A stretch of 6,099 bases of DNA from an uncultured Bacteroidales bacterium (GCA_945788445.1 CALZMA010000063.1:1-6099); one strand, 5' to 3'. Counted from the first letter of the stretch, positions 1 to 5,690 are shown. Notes: a model not told the origin generated them from the letters alone. Program-made: numbers and translations.

Positions 1-239
1 ATCTTGCTGCTGCGGCGCTGGCGCGAATTGCCCTTGCCGCTTTCGTGGTGGGCATTGCCTGCCGAGGCCGAGGGACCGGCCTGCTGCTGCGCGTGGGGGT
101 CGGGCCGGCGGTTCGTGAAGGTGCGGCCCGAGAAGAAGCTGCGGCCGAAGAGGGCTTGGAAGAGCATGTTGGCAAAGCCCAGTACCAAGAATATGCCTCC
201 GAATATGATGATGAATAAACATCCTAAGAGTCCGTTCAT
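1..239 (-). CDS. DUF4834-like small membrane protein, 3' end missing
   Basis: This minus-strand frame opens at the ATG at 239-237 and stays open to the window edge, giving about 79 residues with the C-terminus missing. The N-terminus (MNGLLGCLFIIIFGGIFLVL) is strongly hydrophobic to about residue 30 (one membrane segment). A polar, basic, low-complexity tail follows, containing GRSFFSGRTFTNRRPD, a QQQ run and a Gly/Ser/Asn/Arg-rich stretch. One N-terminal helix with a disordered basic tail is the build I recall for the Bacteroidetes DUF4834 family, which sits beside pssA and psd. Function is unknown. It lies 81 bp after the pssA stop on the same strand, so it is probably the last gene of the phospholipid cluster. 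No Shine-Dalgarno is seen. The coding call is good; the family name rests on pattern and neighbours. Confidence 0.7.
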   Translation of the reverse strand, partial: MNGLLGCLFIIIFGGIFLVLGFANMLFQALFGRSFFSGRTFTNRRPDPHAQQQAGPSASAGNAHHESGKGNSRQRRSSK

Positions 240-320
240 AAAAGCTTGATGGGATTGGGTCCCGCCCTGCGGGTGCTGGGGCTGGGGGACGGATGGGTTA
301 AAAAGCGGGAGAAAGCGGGT

Positions 321-1082
321 TTACTCTTCCTCTACAACTTTCGTGCCAATGATGTTTGTGACCACCGACATCATGATATAAAAAAGTATAACTACGGCAA
401 AGCCCAACCAGCGGAAGGCCACGAGGAGCGGGAGGCTGCAAAGGATGAAGACATAGCGGAGGATGTTTCCCTTGAACTGGAAGTTCTTGAACTTGAGGGC
501 AAACATGGGGATTTCGGCCACGAGTATCCAGCAGGAGAGGAAGATGCCGGGAACGATGACGTAGAGCAGCCACGTCTGGGCATAGATTCCCTCCTTCACC
601 AAGGAGAGCGCCAGGGACGACCAGAAGAGGGCGTTGGCCGGCGTGGGGAGTCCGACAAACGAAGTGGCCTGCCGCTCGTCGATGTTGAACTTCGCCAGGC
701 GCAGGGCCGAGAAGGCGGCAATGAGGAAGGCGAGGTAGGGAATGTACTCCAGCTCGGCAATGCCGCTCAGGGGGCAGCTGGCGTGGATGTTGGCCGGGTC
801 GACAATCTCCTGCAGCAGCGAGAAGACCACTGCGGCGGGGGCGAAGCCGAAGGTGATGTCGTCGGCGAGCGAGTCGAGTTCCTTGCCGATGGGCGAGGAG
901 ACCTTGAGCAGGCGTGCGGCGAAACCGTCGAAGAAGTCGAAGACGGCGCCGAGCACTATGAGGAGGAATGCCCACAGAAATTCGTGCTGGAGGGCTGCAA
1001 GTGTGGCAGCGCAACCCGAAAGCAGGTTGCAGCAGGTGATGGTGTTGGGGATATGTTTCTTGAAGGCCATTTGTTTTTTCAT
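321..1082 (-). CDS. pssA: CDP-diacylglycerol--serine O-phosphatidyltransferase (phosphatidylserine synthase)
   Basis: The 253-residue integral membrane enzyme transfers phosphatidate from CDP-diacylglycerol to L-serine, giving phosphatidylserine and CMP, the first committed step to phosphatidylethanolamine. The CDP-alcohol phosphatidyltransferase signature is complete: D49, D52-G53, A56-R57, then eight residues, G66, D70 and D74. These acidic residues bind the metal ions and the CDP group. The rest is mostly hydrophobic helices (about 36-50, 78-92, 113-126, 148-190, 208-246), and the protein ends in an acidic EEE tail. The N-terminal IPNTITCCNLLSG is typical of type II (PssA-like) synthases. 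The ATG at 1082 is followed four codons later by a second ATG (M5); both keep the KK/FKKH basic start, so the choice is uncertain by 4 residues. psd lies 91 bp upstream on the same strand and supplies the next enzyme of the pathway. The activity call is confident. Confidence 0.96.
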   Translation of the reverse strand: MKKQMAFKKHIPNTITCCNLLSGCAATLAALQHEFLWAFLLIVLGAVFDFFDGFAARLLKVSSPIGKELDSLADDITFGFAPAAVVFSLLQEIVDPANIHASCPLSGIAELEYIPYLAFLIAAFSALRLAKFNIDERQATSFVGLPTPANALFWSSLALSLVKEGIYAQTWLLYVIVPGIFLSCWILVAEIPMFALKFKNFQFKGNILRYVFILCSLPLLVAFRWLGFAVVILFYIMMSVVTNIIGTKVVEEE

Positions 1083-1131
1083 TGAGGGGTTTCTTGCCGG
1101 TGCCTGCCGTCCGGCGGGGAGGCAAAGGAAA

Positions 1132-1157
1132 GGGCGGCCTCGTGAGTTGGGCCGCCC
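1132..1157 (-). terminator. GC-rich hairpin with T-rich tail between psd and pssA
   Basis: A perfect 8-bp stem (GGGCGGCC at 1132-1139 with GGCCGCCC at 1150-1157, 10-nt loop) lies 16 bases after the psd stop. Read on the minus strand, the direction of transcription, the stem is followed by TTTCCTTT, so it resembles a weak intrinsic terminator. Because pssA follows on the same strand, it may be an attenuating or RNA-stabilising element rather than a full stop. The tail is broken by two Cs. A second weak stem (1096-1100 with 1111-1115) lies between it and the pssA start. Confidence 0.45.
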
Positions 1158-1173
1158 GGATGTATGCTTTAGG

Positions 1174-1890
1174 TTATGCTTCAGGTTGTTTCGGTCCTTC
1201 GGGCAGGAGGGCCACCACGGTTTGGTTGCCCACCGTGGTCTGTCCCATCTTCACCTTCACTTCCGAACCGAGGGGGAGGTAGACATCGACGCGCGAGCCG
1301 AACTTGATGAAGCCCATGTGCTCGTCGATGCAGCATTCCTCGTTCTCGCGGGCATAGGTGACGATGCGGCGCGCCACGGCACCGGCCACTTGGCGCACGA
1401 GTATGTCGTGGCCTTCGGGCGTTTCGATGACGACCGTAGAACGTTCGTTTTCGGTGCTGGCCTTGGGGAGCCAGGCCTTGTGGAAGTTACCGTTGTGGTG
1501 GCGGACCATCTTCACCACGCCCTCCACGGGGAACCAGTTGGCGTGGACGTTGGTGATGGACATGAAGATGGAGACCATGAGACGGCGGTCGTGGAAGTAC
1601 TCGTTTTCCTCCACTTCTTCAATCACGACGACCTTGCCGTCGGCAGCGGCCACCACGGTGCGTTCCACGTCGCCCTGGAACTGGCGGAGCGGACAGCGGA
1701 AGAAGTTCACCGCGATGCCGTAGAGCACCACGCAGATGGCTGCCACCACGTAGACGGGCAGCAGACAGATGTCCTTGAGGAGGAAATAAAGAACCGCATT
1801 GACAGCGATGATAGCCAAAAGGCTATTCCGGAGGATGTCGTTGCCCTCGCTATGCAAGCGTATCTTCTTGATTTTGCGTTTTCTGACCAT
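1174..1890 (-). CDS. psd: Phosphatidylserine decarboxylase proenzyme, short (PSD-A-like) type
   Basis: The 238-residue product converts phosphatidylserine to phosphatidylethanolamine using a pyruvoyl group made by self-cleavage. Two N-terminal membrane segments (about 19-38 and 42-62) follow a very basic start (RKRKIKKIR). The catalytic part contains ADG at 83-85, the NVHANWFP motif around H116, [15 protein letters not shown] at 131-145 with TENER after it, and [10 protein letters not shown] near the C-terminus. Cleavage in this family occurs between Gly and Ser of that last motif, here G198/S199, leaving S199 as the pyruvoyl residue of the small alpha chain. The motif is GS rather than the LGST of the long enterobacterial enzyme, and the length fits the short type common in Bacteroidetes. 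The ATG at 1890-1888 precedes the basic segment. psd is first in its cluster, with pssA downstream, so the two steps to phosphatidylethanolamine are encoded together. Confidence 0.95.
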   Translation of the reverse strand: MVRKRKIKKIRLHSEGNDILRNSLLAIIAVNAVLYFLLKDICLLPVYVVAAICVVLYGIAVNFFRCPLRQFQGDVERTVVAAADGKVVVIEEVEENEYFHDRRLMVSIFMSITNVHANWFPVEGVVKMVRHHNGNFHKAWLPKASTENERSTVVIETPEGHDILVRQVAGAVARRIVTYARENEECCIDEHMGFIKFGSRVDVYLPLGSEVKVKMGQTTVGNQTVVALLPEGPKQPEA

Positions 1891-2026
1891 TAGTTAGCGT
1901 AAAAGGGCATTGTGTCCCAAAGGACAGGCCACCAAACGGCGCTCTCGAAGCGCGGAGAAAAGGTGCCGCGACGGCTGGAAGCCAAATGCCAGGAGCAGTA
2001 AAAGGAGGTTTTAGTAGATTTGGGGG

Positions 2027-2034
2027 CAAAAGTA
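2027..2034 (-). promoter_or_regulatory. Bacteroidetes -7 box for the psd-pssA cluster
   Basis: On the minus strand this reads TACTTTTG followed by CCCCC, an exact match to the Bacteroidetes -7 consensus TAnnTTTG. A run of Ts lies just upstream, but there is no TTTG at the -33 spacing. It would start transcription near position 2020 and leave an untranslated leader of about 130 bases before the psd ATG. The same TACTTTTGCC string recurs in both arms of the folP-murF divergent promoter. That the box is used is inferred. Confidence 0.6.
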
Positions 2035-2084
2035 TAAAAAAAACTTCTTTTGGGCGCTTTTTGCACGGTAAATTAAGCAACAGG

Positions 2085-2131
2085 CGGTGCAAATGGAAAA
2101 ACATACGGCTACGTTTCCGCGTTTTGCACCG
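2085..2131 (-). terminator. Possible terminator hairpin after cdaA
   Basis: Eight bases after the cdaA stop there is a 9-bp inverted repeat (CGGTGCAAA at 2085-2093 with TTTGCACCG at 2123-2131). Inside it a second short pairing is possible (GGAAA 2095-2099 with TTTCC 2114-2118). On the minus strand the structure is followed by TTGCTTAATTT, which is only moderately T-rich. Its position between the end of the folP-cdaA unit and the psd promoter fits a terminator, but the long loop and imperfect tail keep confidence low. Confidence 0.35.
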
Positions 2132-2138
2132 TTTTCCG

Positions 2139-2912
2139 CTACTCTTCCGCGGCTTCCTTTGCCAGCACGCTTTCGAGTTCCTCGGCCGAGAGGCGCAGGC
2201 GGAAGCTGCCTTTTTCGGCTATGGAGATGCCGCCCGTCTCTTCCGAGACCACGATGGCCAGGCAGTCGCTCTTTTGCGAAATGCCCAGGGCGGCGCGGTG
2301 GCGGAGGCCGAGGGACTTGGGGATGTCGGTGTCGTGGGAGATGGGGAGGATGCAGCCGGCTGCCTTGATGCGCTTGTGGGAGATAATCATGGCACCGTCG
2401 TGGAGCGGACTGTTCTTGAAGAAGATGTTCTCGATGAGGCGTTGGGTGACATTGGCGTTGATGATGTCGCCCGAATTGATGATTTCGCTCAGTCCCACGT
2501 GGCGTTCCATCACAATCAGCGCGCCCACTTTCTGCTTGCTCATGCTCATGCAGGCCATCACGATGGGCATGATGTCCTCGCGGTGGGCCTTGTCCTTGTC
2601 CTTTTTCCCGCGGAAGAGCTGCACCATGAAGTTCACGCCCGGGCGGGAACCGATGGTGGAGAAGAAGTGGCGGATTTCTTCCTGGAAGAGGATAATCAGG
2701 GCGAGCGAGCCCACGTTCACCAGCTTGTCGAGGATGCCGCCGAGCAGCCGCATCTCGAAAATCTGCGACACGAATATCCACACCACAATGAAGATGATGA
2801 TGCCGCCGAATATGTTGGCCGAACTGCTCTCCTTCATCAGCCGGTAGATATAGTAGAGAAGGAGGGCCACAAGCAGGATGTCGACAACGTCTTTCAGACC
2901 GAAGGAAATCAT
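2139..2912 (-). CDS. cdaA: Membrane diadenylate cyclase CdaA/DacA
   Basis: The 257-residue protein is a CdaA-type diadenylate cyclase, joining two ATP into the second messenger cyclic di-AMP. Three N-terminal membrane segments are visible (about 9-25, 33-52 and 57-77), then a linker and the cytosolic DAC domain (about 105-225). Both family signatures are present: the catalytic DGA motif at 172-174 (within SPLHDGAMII) and the RHR nucleotide-binding motif at 204-206 (within GLRHRAALGIS). The acidic C-terminal tail (AEELESVLAKEAAEE) may be a short helix. The start ATG overlaps the folP stop as ATGA, so the gene is probably translationally coupled to folP. No YbbR-domain regulator (CdaR) gene follows within the window, unlike the cdaA-cdaR-glmM order of many Firmicutes. 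Family and activity are confident; dacA is an equally used symbol. Confidence 0.96.
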   Translation of the reverse strand: MISFGLKDVVDILLVALLLYYIYRLMKESSSANIFGGIIIFIVVWIFVSQIFEMRLLGGILDKLVNVGSLALIILFQEEIRHFFSTIGSRPGVNFMVQLFRGKKDKDKAHREDIMPIVMACMSMSKQKVGALIVMERHVGLSEIINSGDIINANVTQRLIENIFFKNSPLHDGAMIISHKRIKAAGCILPISHDTDIPKSLGLRHRAALGISQKSDCLAIVVSEETGGISIAEKGSFRLRLSAEELESVLAKEAAEE

Positions 2913-3748
2913 TGGGCAAACGATTTGAGCTTTAGATACATTTTCTTGGCCTCGACCGCGGGGGCCACGTCGTGGACACGCAGGATGTGCGCGCCCTTGA
3001 GCAGGGCAACGGTGTTGAGCACCGTGGTGCCGTTGAGGGCCGTCTGGGGTGTGCCGCCCACGAGCTTGTAGATCATGGACTTGCGCGAGATGCCGACGAG
3101 CAGGGGGCAGCCCAGCTCGTGGAAGTCCTCGAGGTGCTCCATGAGTTCGTAGTTGTGGTCCAAGGTCTTGCCGAAACCGAAGCCCGGGTCCACGACCACG
3201 TCGGCCACGCCCATCTGGTGGAGCAGGTCGACGCGCTCGGCCAGGTGTACCATCACCTCGCGGCGCACGTTGTCGTAGTGGGGTGCCTGCTGCATGGTGC
3301 GGGGCACGCCCTGTATGTGCATCAGCACGTAGGGCACGTGGAGGCGCGCCACGGTGCGGAACATCTGGCGGTCCATATCGCCGCCCGAGATGTCGTTGAC
3401 GATGTCCGCGCCTTCTTCTTCCACGGCCATGCGGGCCACGCTGGCCCGGAAGGTGTCGACCGACACGGGCACTTCGGGAAACTCCCGGCGCACCACGCGC
3501 AGGCCGCGGCGCAGGCGTTCCATCTCCTCTTCCTCGCTCACGTCGTCGGCACCGGGGCGCGTGGAATAGGCACCCACGTCGATCATGTCGGCGCCCTCGT
3601 CCATCAGCTGGTGGAGGCGGCGGCAGATGTCGTCTTCCGCTTCGGTGCGTGAATCGGAGTAGATGGAGTCGGGGGTGATGTTGAGAATGCCCATCACCTG
3701 CGGTTCGTGCAGGCTGAGGAGCTGGCCGTGTATGGAGAGGGTGTACAT
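2909..3748 (-). CDS. folP: Dihydropteroate synthase
   Basis: The 279-residue cytosolic enzyme condenses 6-hydroxymethyl-dihydropterin diphosphate with p-aminobenzoate to dihydropteroate, the folate step blocked by sulfonamides. A complete TIM-barrel signature set is visible: MGILNITPDS (19-28, with metal/pterin-loop N23), DVGAYSTRPGA (57-67), SVDTFR (96-101), NDISGG (118-123), DPGFGFGK (187-194), GISRKS (219-224, the pABA/sulfonamide region) and RVHD (257-260). The open frame continues upstream to 3880, but that extension is Arg/Pro/Ala-rich and unlike FolP. The ATG at 3748-3746 gives the usual length, starts MYTLSIHGQ and follows an AT-rich patch (3767-3780). The stop overlaps the cdaA start by four bases, so folP and cdaA form one transcription unit. 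A -7 box at 3878-3885 implies a leader of about 120 bases that contains a strong hairpin. Confidence 0.95.
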   Translation of the reverse strand: MYTLSIHGQLLSLHEPQVMGILNITPDSIYSDSRTEAEDDICRRLHQLMDEGADMIDVGAYSTRPGADDVSEEEEMERLRRGLRVVRREFPEVPVSVDTFRASVARMAVEEEGADIVNDISGGDMDRQMFRTVARLHVPYVLMHIQGVPRTMQQAPHYDNVRREVMVHLAERVDLLHQMGVADVVVDPGFGFGKTLDHNYELMEHLEDFHELGCPLLVGISRKSMIYKLVGGTPQTALNGTTVLNTVALLKGAHILRVHDVAPAVEAKKMYLKLKSFAQ

Positions 3749-3794
3749 GCTGTGCGGGTTTGTCTGTCTATATATAATAAGGAGTGGGCCGTCA

Positions 3795-3822
3795 GCCCGG
3801 CAACGGTGCGCCGGTGCCGGGC
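3795..3822 (-). other. Strong GC-rich hairpin in the folP leader
   Basis: GCCCGGCA at 3795-3802 pairs with TGCCGGGC at 3815-3822. After one A/G mismatch (3803/3814), CGG 3804-3806 pairs with CCG 3811-3813 around a TGCG tetraloop. This makes an 11-bp stem between the proposed folP start site and its ATG. There is no T-run after it on either strand, and both neighbouring genes point away from it, so it does not look like an intrinsic terminator. It could influence folP-cdaA translation or RNA stability; no known riboswitch was recognised. Confidence 0.6.
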
Positions 3823-3877
3823 GGCATCGCTGCGCGGACAGTTGCGCGGAAGTGGCGGGAACTCCGTTTTGTCTCGG

Positions 3878-3885
3878 CAAAAGTA
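3878..3885 (-). promoter_or_regulatory. -7 box for folP-cdaA
   Basis: On the minus strand this reads TACTTTTG, an exact TAnnTTTG match. Upstream on that strand a TTTTCG sequence (3914-3909) ends 23 bases away, close to but not a perfect -33 TTTG at the usual 19-21 spacing. Expected transcription start is near 3871, giving a leader of about 120 bases to the folP ATG. Confidence 0.6.
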
Positions 3886-3926
3886 AGTCTTTCTTTTGTT
3901 TTGGCCCTCGAAAAAGAGAAAAGACT

Positions 3927-3934
3927 TACTTTTG
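3927..3934 (+). promoter_or_regulatory. -7 box for murF
   Basis: TACTTTTG is an exact match to TAnnTTTG. A TTTG at 3900-3903 lies 23 bases upstream, slightly longer than the usual spacing to the -33 element. Expected transcription start is near 3941, leaving about 20 bases before the murF ATG at 3962. That short leader supports the ATG over the TTG at 3953. Confidence 0.65.
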
Positions 3935-3961
3935 CCCATCGTTTAACTTCATTTGTGGAAT

Positions 3962-5263
3962 ATGTCACAGTTAGAACAACTCTATAGCCTCTACCGGCAA
4001 CACCCCGAGGTGACCACCGACTCGCGCCAGGCGGCTCCCGGCAAGCTCTACTTTGCCCTGCGCGGCGAACGCTTCGACGGCAACCGGTTTGCGCTGGCCG
4101 CCCTGGAGGCGGGCTGCGAAGCGGCCGTCGTGGACGATGCCTCGCTGCCCTGCGACCCGCGCCTCGTACGCGTGGAGAACGTGCTGGAAACCCTTCAGCA
4201 GCTGGCGGCCCTCCACCGCCGCACGCTGGGCACGCCGACCCTGCAAATCACGGGAACGAACGGCAAGACGACGACCAAGGAACTCACCGCCGCCGTGCTC
4301 TCGAAGGGGAAGCGCGTGCTGTTTACCCAAGGCAACCTCAACAACCACATCGGCGTGCCCCTCACCCTGCTCCGCCTGCGCGCCGACGACGAGGTGGCCG
4401 TGGTGGAAACGGGGGCGAACCACCCCGGGGAGATTGCTTTCCTCAGCGAAATCGTGGCGCCCGACTGCGGCCTCATCACCAACGTGGGCACAGCGCACCT
4501 GGCGGGCTTCGGCTCGTTTGAGGGCGTGGTGCAGACGAAGACGGAACTCTACCGCTACCTCGCGGCGCAGCCCAAGGGCCTGGTGTTCCTGCACATCGAC
4601 AACCCGCACCTCCGCGCGGCGGCCGAAGGACTCGACACGTTTACCTACGGCGCAGCGGGCTCGGGTGCGAAGGTGGAGGGCGAGCTGACGGGCCACGGGG
4701 CCTTCCTCGCGTTCCGCTTCCGCGTGGACGGCGGCGAATGGCACGCGGTGCAGACGCAGCTCGTCGGGGCCTACAACCTGGCCAATGCGCTGGCGGCCAT
4801 CGCGGTGGGCACTTACTTCGGCATTGCCCCGCAGGCGGCCGTGGAGGCGCTCGAGGCGTACCGCCCGACGAACAACCGCAGCCAATGGACGAAGACGGAG
4901 CACAACGAACTCATCGTGGACGCTTACAACGCGAACCCCACGAGCATGCATGCCGCGCTCTCGGGTTTTGCAGCCATGGCGCACGCCCGCAAGTGCCTCA
5001 TTCTGGGCGAAATGCGCGAACTCGGCGAGGCTTCTGCGGCGGAACACGCCAAGGTGGCTGCCGAAGCCGCAAGCGTCGGGGCGGAGGAGGTCTGGCTCGT
5101 GGGCGATGCCTTCCGCCCCTTTGCCGCTGAAACGGGTGCCCAATGGTTTGCCGACGTGGAGGCCGTGAAGGCGCACATCGCCGCCCAGCCGCCCCGCGAC
5201 TGCCTCTTCCTCATCAAGGGCTCCAACGGCACGCGACTGTTCGAACTCCCCCAGCTGCTCTGA
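3962..5263 (+). CDS. murF: UDP-N-acetylmuramoyl-tripeptide--D-alanyl-D-alanine ligase
   Basis: The 433-residue cytosolic Mur ligase adds D-Ala-D-Ala to the UDP-MurNAc-tripeptide using ATP, completing the peptidoglycan pentapeptide precursor. The N-terminal UDP-substrate domain has VTTDSRQ (17-23). The ATPase domain has the P-loop GTNGKTTTKEL (98-108), the metal-binding region ETGANHPGEI (149-158) and TNVGTAHLAGFGS (173-185). The C-terminal domain boundary shows NNRSQW (304-309) and DAYNANPTSM (320-329), followed by GEMRELGEAS (349-358) and KGSNGTRLFE (419-428). TAHL replaces the PAHL more often seen in MurF, a mild variation. The frame extends to a TTG at 3953, but the ATG at 3962 fits the family N-terminus and lies about 20 bases after the expected transcription start. 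It is divergent from folP-cdaA and shares a symmetric promoter region with it. Length is normal for Bacteroidetes MurF; no frameshift or missing motif is seen. Confidence 0.97.
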   Translation: MSQLEQLYSLYRQHPEVTTDSRQAAPGKLYFALRGERFDGNRFALAALEAGCEAAVVDDASLPCDPRLVRVENVLETLQQLAALHRRTLGTPTLQITGTNGKTTTKELTAAVLSKGKRVLFTQGNLNNHIGVPLTLLRLRADDEVAVVETGANHPGEIAFLSEIVAPDCGLITNVGTAHLAGFGSFEGVVQTKTELYRYLAAQPKGLVFLHIDNPHLRAAAEGLDTFTYGAAGSGAKVEGELTGHGAFLAFRFRVDGGEWHAVQTQLVGAYNLANALAAIAVGTYFGIAPQAAVEALEAYRPTNNRSQWTKTEHNELIVDAYNANPTSMHAALSGFAAMAHARKCLILGEMRELGEASAAEHAKVAAEAASVGAEEVWLVGDAFRPFAAETGAQWFADVEAVKAHIAAQPPRDCLFLIKGSNGTRLFELPQLL

Positions 5264-5306
5264 CGGGACGAGGCAACGGCGCGACCAAAGCCCGGCCTTG
5301 CGCTTT

Positions 5307-5372
5307 CAATCCCTGCTTTTGATTTTTCAACTCCGCCGATTGAAAATCCAATCCCTGGATTTGTTTTTTCAA
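5307..5372 (+). repeat. Two direct copies of a 24-base AT-rich unit
   Basis: The segment at 5307-5330 and the one at 5349-5372 both begin CAATCCCTG and end TTTTTCAA. They match at 21 of 24 positions and are separated by 18 bases, a 42-base period. The second copy lies inside the long hairpin at 5328-5384. With only two copies and an unrelated 18-base separator, it does not resemble a CRISPR array; an intergenic dispersed repeat is more likely. Confidence 0.75.
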
Positions 5373-5384
5373 TCGGCGGAGTTG
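5328..5384. repeat. 19-bp perfect inverted repeat with nested inner stem
   Basis: CAACTCCGCCGATTGAAAA at 5328-5346 is the exact reverse complement of 5366-5384. The 19-base centre can extend the fold: AAATCCA (5344-5350) pairs with TGGATTT (5356-5362) around a 5-base loop, at the cost of three outer A-T pairs and a 6-base bulge. The result is a long rod-like hairpin of about 23 bp downstream of murF. No T-run follows on either strand, so it is not a classical intrinsic terminator, but it could protect the 3' end of the murF transcript or be a REP-like element. Confidence 0.8.
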
Positions 5385-5410
5385 TGGCACCTGTCCCAAG
5401 GCTGAACGGT

Positions 5411-5489
5411 GCTGAAAGGTTTGCAAACCAAACCCTTCAGCCACTTTTGCATTGATTTCCAAGGGCGTACGACGCAAGGCTGAAGGGTT
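5411..5489. repeat. Three copies of a GGCTGAAGGGTTTG-like unit forming alternative hairpins
   Basis: Related units occur at 5410-5423 (plus), 5429-5442 (minus) and 5478-5489 (plus, ending GGGTT). The first two fold into a hairpin with 13-base arms (5411-5423 with 5429-5441), one mismatch and a 5-base loop. The second and third form a perfect 12-bp pairing (5431-5442 with 5478-5489), so the two folds exclude each other. A 12-bp palindrome GGTTTGCAAACC lies at 5418-5429. The string CAAGGCTGAA also occurs directly at 5397-5406 and 5475-5484. Confidence 0.7.
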
Positions 5490-5682
5490 GAAACATTTTT
5501 CAGAGGGTCGGTTTCACGTATTATACAGGATGCACACGAGACCGCACGGGCCGTTGTGATGTTCCCCAAGGTCTGCCGACCGCCCGCAAGCACGCCGGTC
5601 CGCAGGGCTACGTTTTCTTAAATAATCTTGGGCTATAATAAACTTTAAGGCTGTGGAGGCGCAGCGATGCCGCGCCTTGCAC

Positions 5683-5690
5683 TACCTTTG
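5683..5690 (+). promoter_or_regulatory. -7 box for the secreted-protein gene
   Basis: TACCTTTG followed by CC is an exact match to TAnnTTTG. No TTTG is found at the -33 distance. Instead, a small dyad (AGGCGC 5657-5662 with GCGCCT 5672-5677) occupies the stretch just upstream of the box, where a regulator could bind. Expected transcription start is near 5697, giving a leader of about 22 bases if translation begins at 5719, similar to the murF arrangement. Confidence 0.65.

Larger units (their letters stand above)
3876..3936. repeat. Perfect 17-bp inverted repeat spanning the divergent promoters
   Basis: GGCAAAAGTAAGTCTTT at 3876-3892 is the exact reverse complement of AAAGACTTACTTTTGCC at 3920-3936, with a 27-base centre (3893-3919). 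The centre itself is partly complementary (a T-rich left half and an A-rich right half). Each arm contains one TAnnTTTG box, so the repeat overlays both outward-facing promoters. It could be a shared regulator site, or two promoters kept alike by gene conversion or selection. Confidence 0.85.

Noticed and set aside
302..319. Two direct copies of AAAGCGGG just after pssA
   Set aside because: Eight-base copies ten bases apart in GC-rich DNA are within chance expectation and form no larger structure.
742..1893. Plus-strand open frame of 383 residues across pssA and psd
   Set aside because: It runs antisense through two well-supported genes and their gap, has an abnormal His/Asp/Glu-rich composition and no recognisable domain.
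2015..2022. TAGATTTG on the plus strand, another match to TAnnTTTG
   Set aside because: No plus-strand gene follows it; psd lies on the other strand, so it is likely a chance match.
1986..3071. Plus-strand open frame of 361 residues opposite cdaA
   Set aside because: Antisense to cdaA, which carries both DAC motifs; the translated product is His/Asp-rich and motif-free.
3749..3880. Upstream extension of folP giving a 323-residue protein
   Set aside because: The extra 44 residues do not resemble dihydropteroate synthase, would be encoded through the strong leader hairpin, and would start before or at the expected transcription start.
3953..3961. TTG start for murF, nine bases upstream
   Set aside because: The ATG at 3962 fits the family N-terminus and the short leader better; TTG would add only MWN.
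3971..5176. Long minus-strand open frame (401 residues) opposite murF
   Set aside because: It is the antisense shadow of a complete murF in GC-rich DNA; the translation is rich in Arg, His and Val with no family motif, and every MurF signature is intact on the other strand.
5307..5372. Possible CRISPR-like repeat pair
   Set aside because: Only two imperfect copies with one 18-base separator that forms part of an inverted repeat; no further units and no cas genes.
5214..5593. Two short minus-strand open frames in the gap after murF
   Set aside because: They run through the direct and inverted repeats, overlap each other in different frames, and lack a promoter box, motifs or normal composition.
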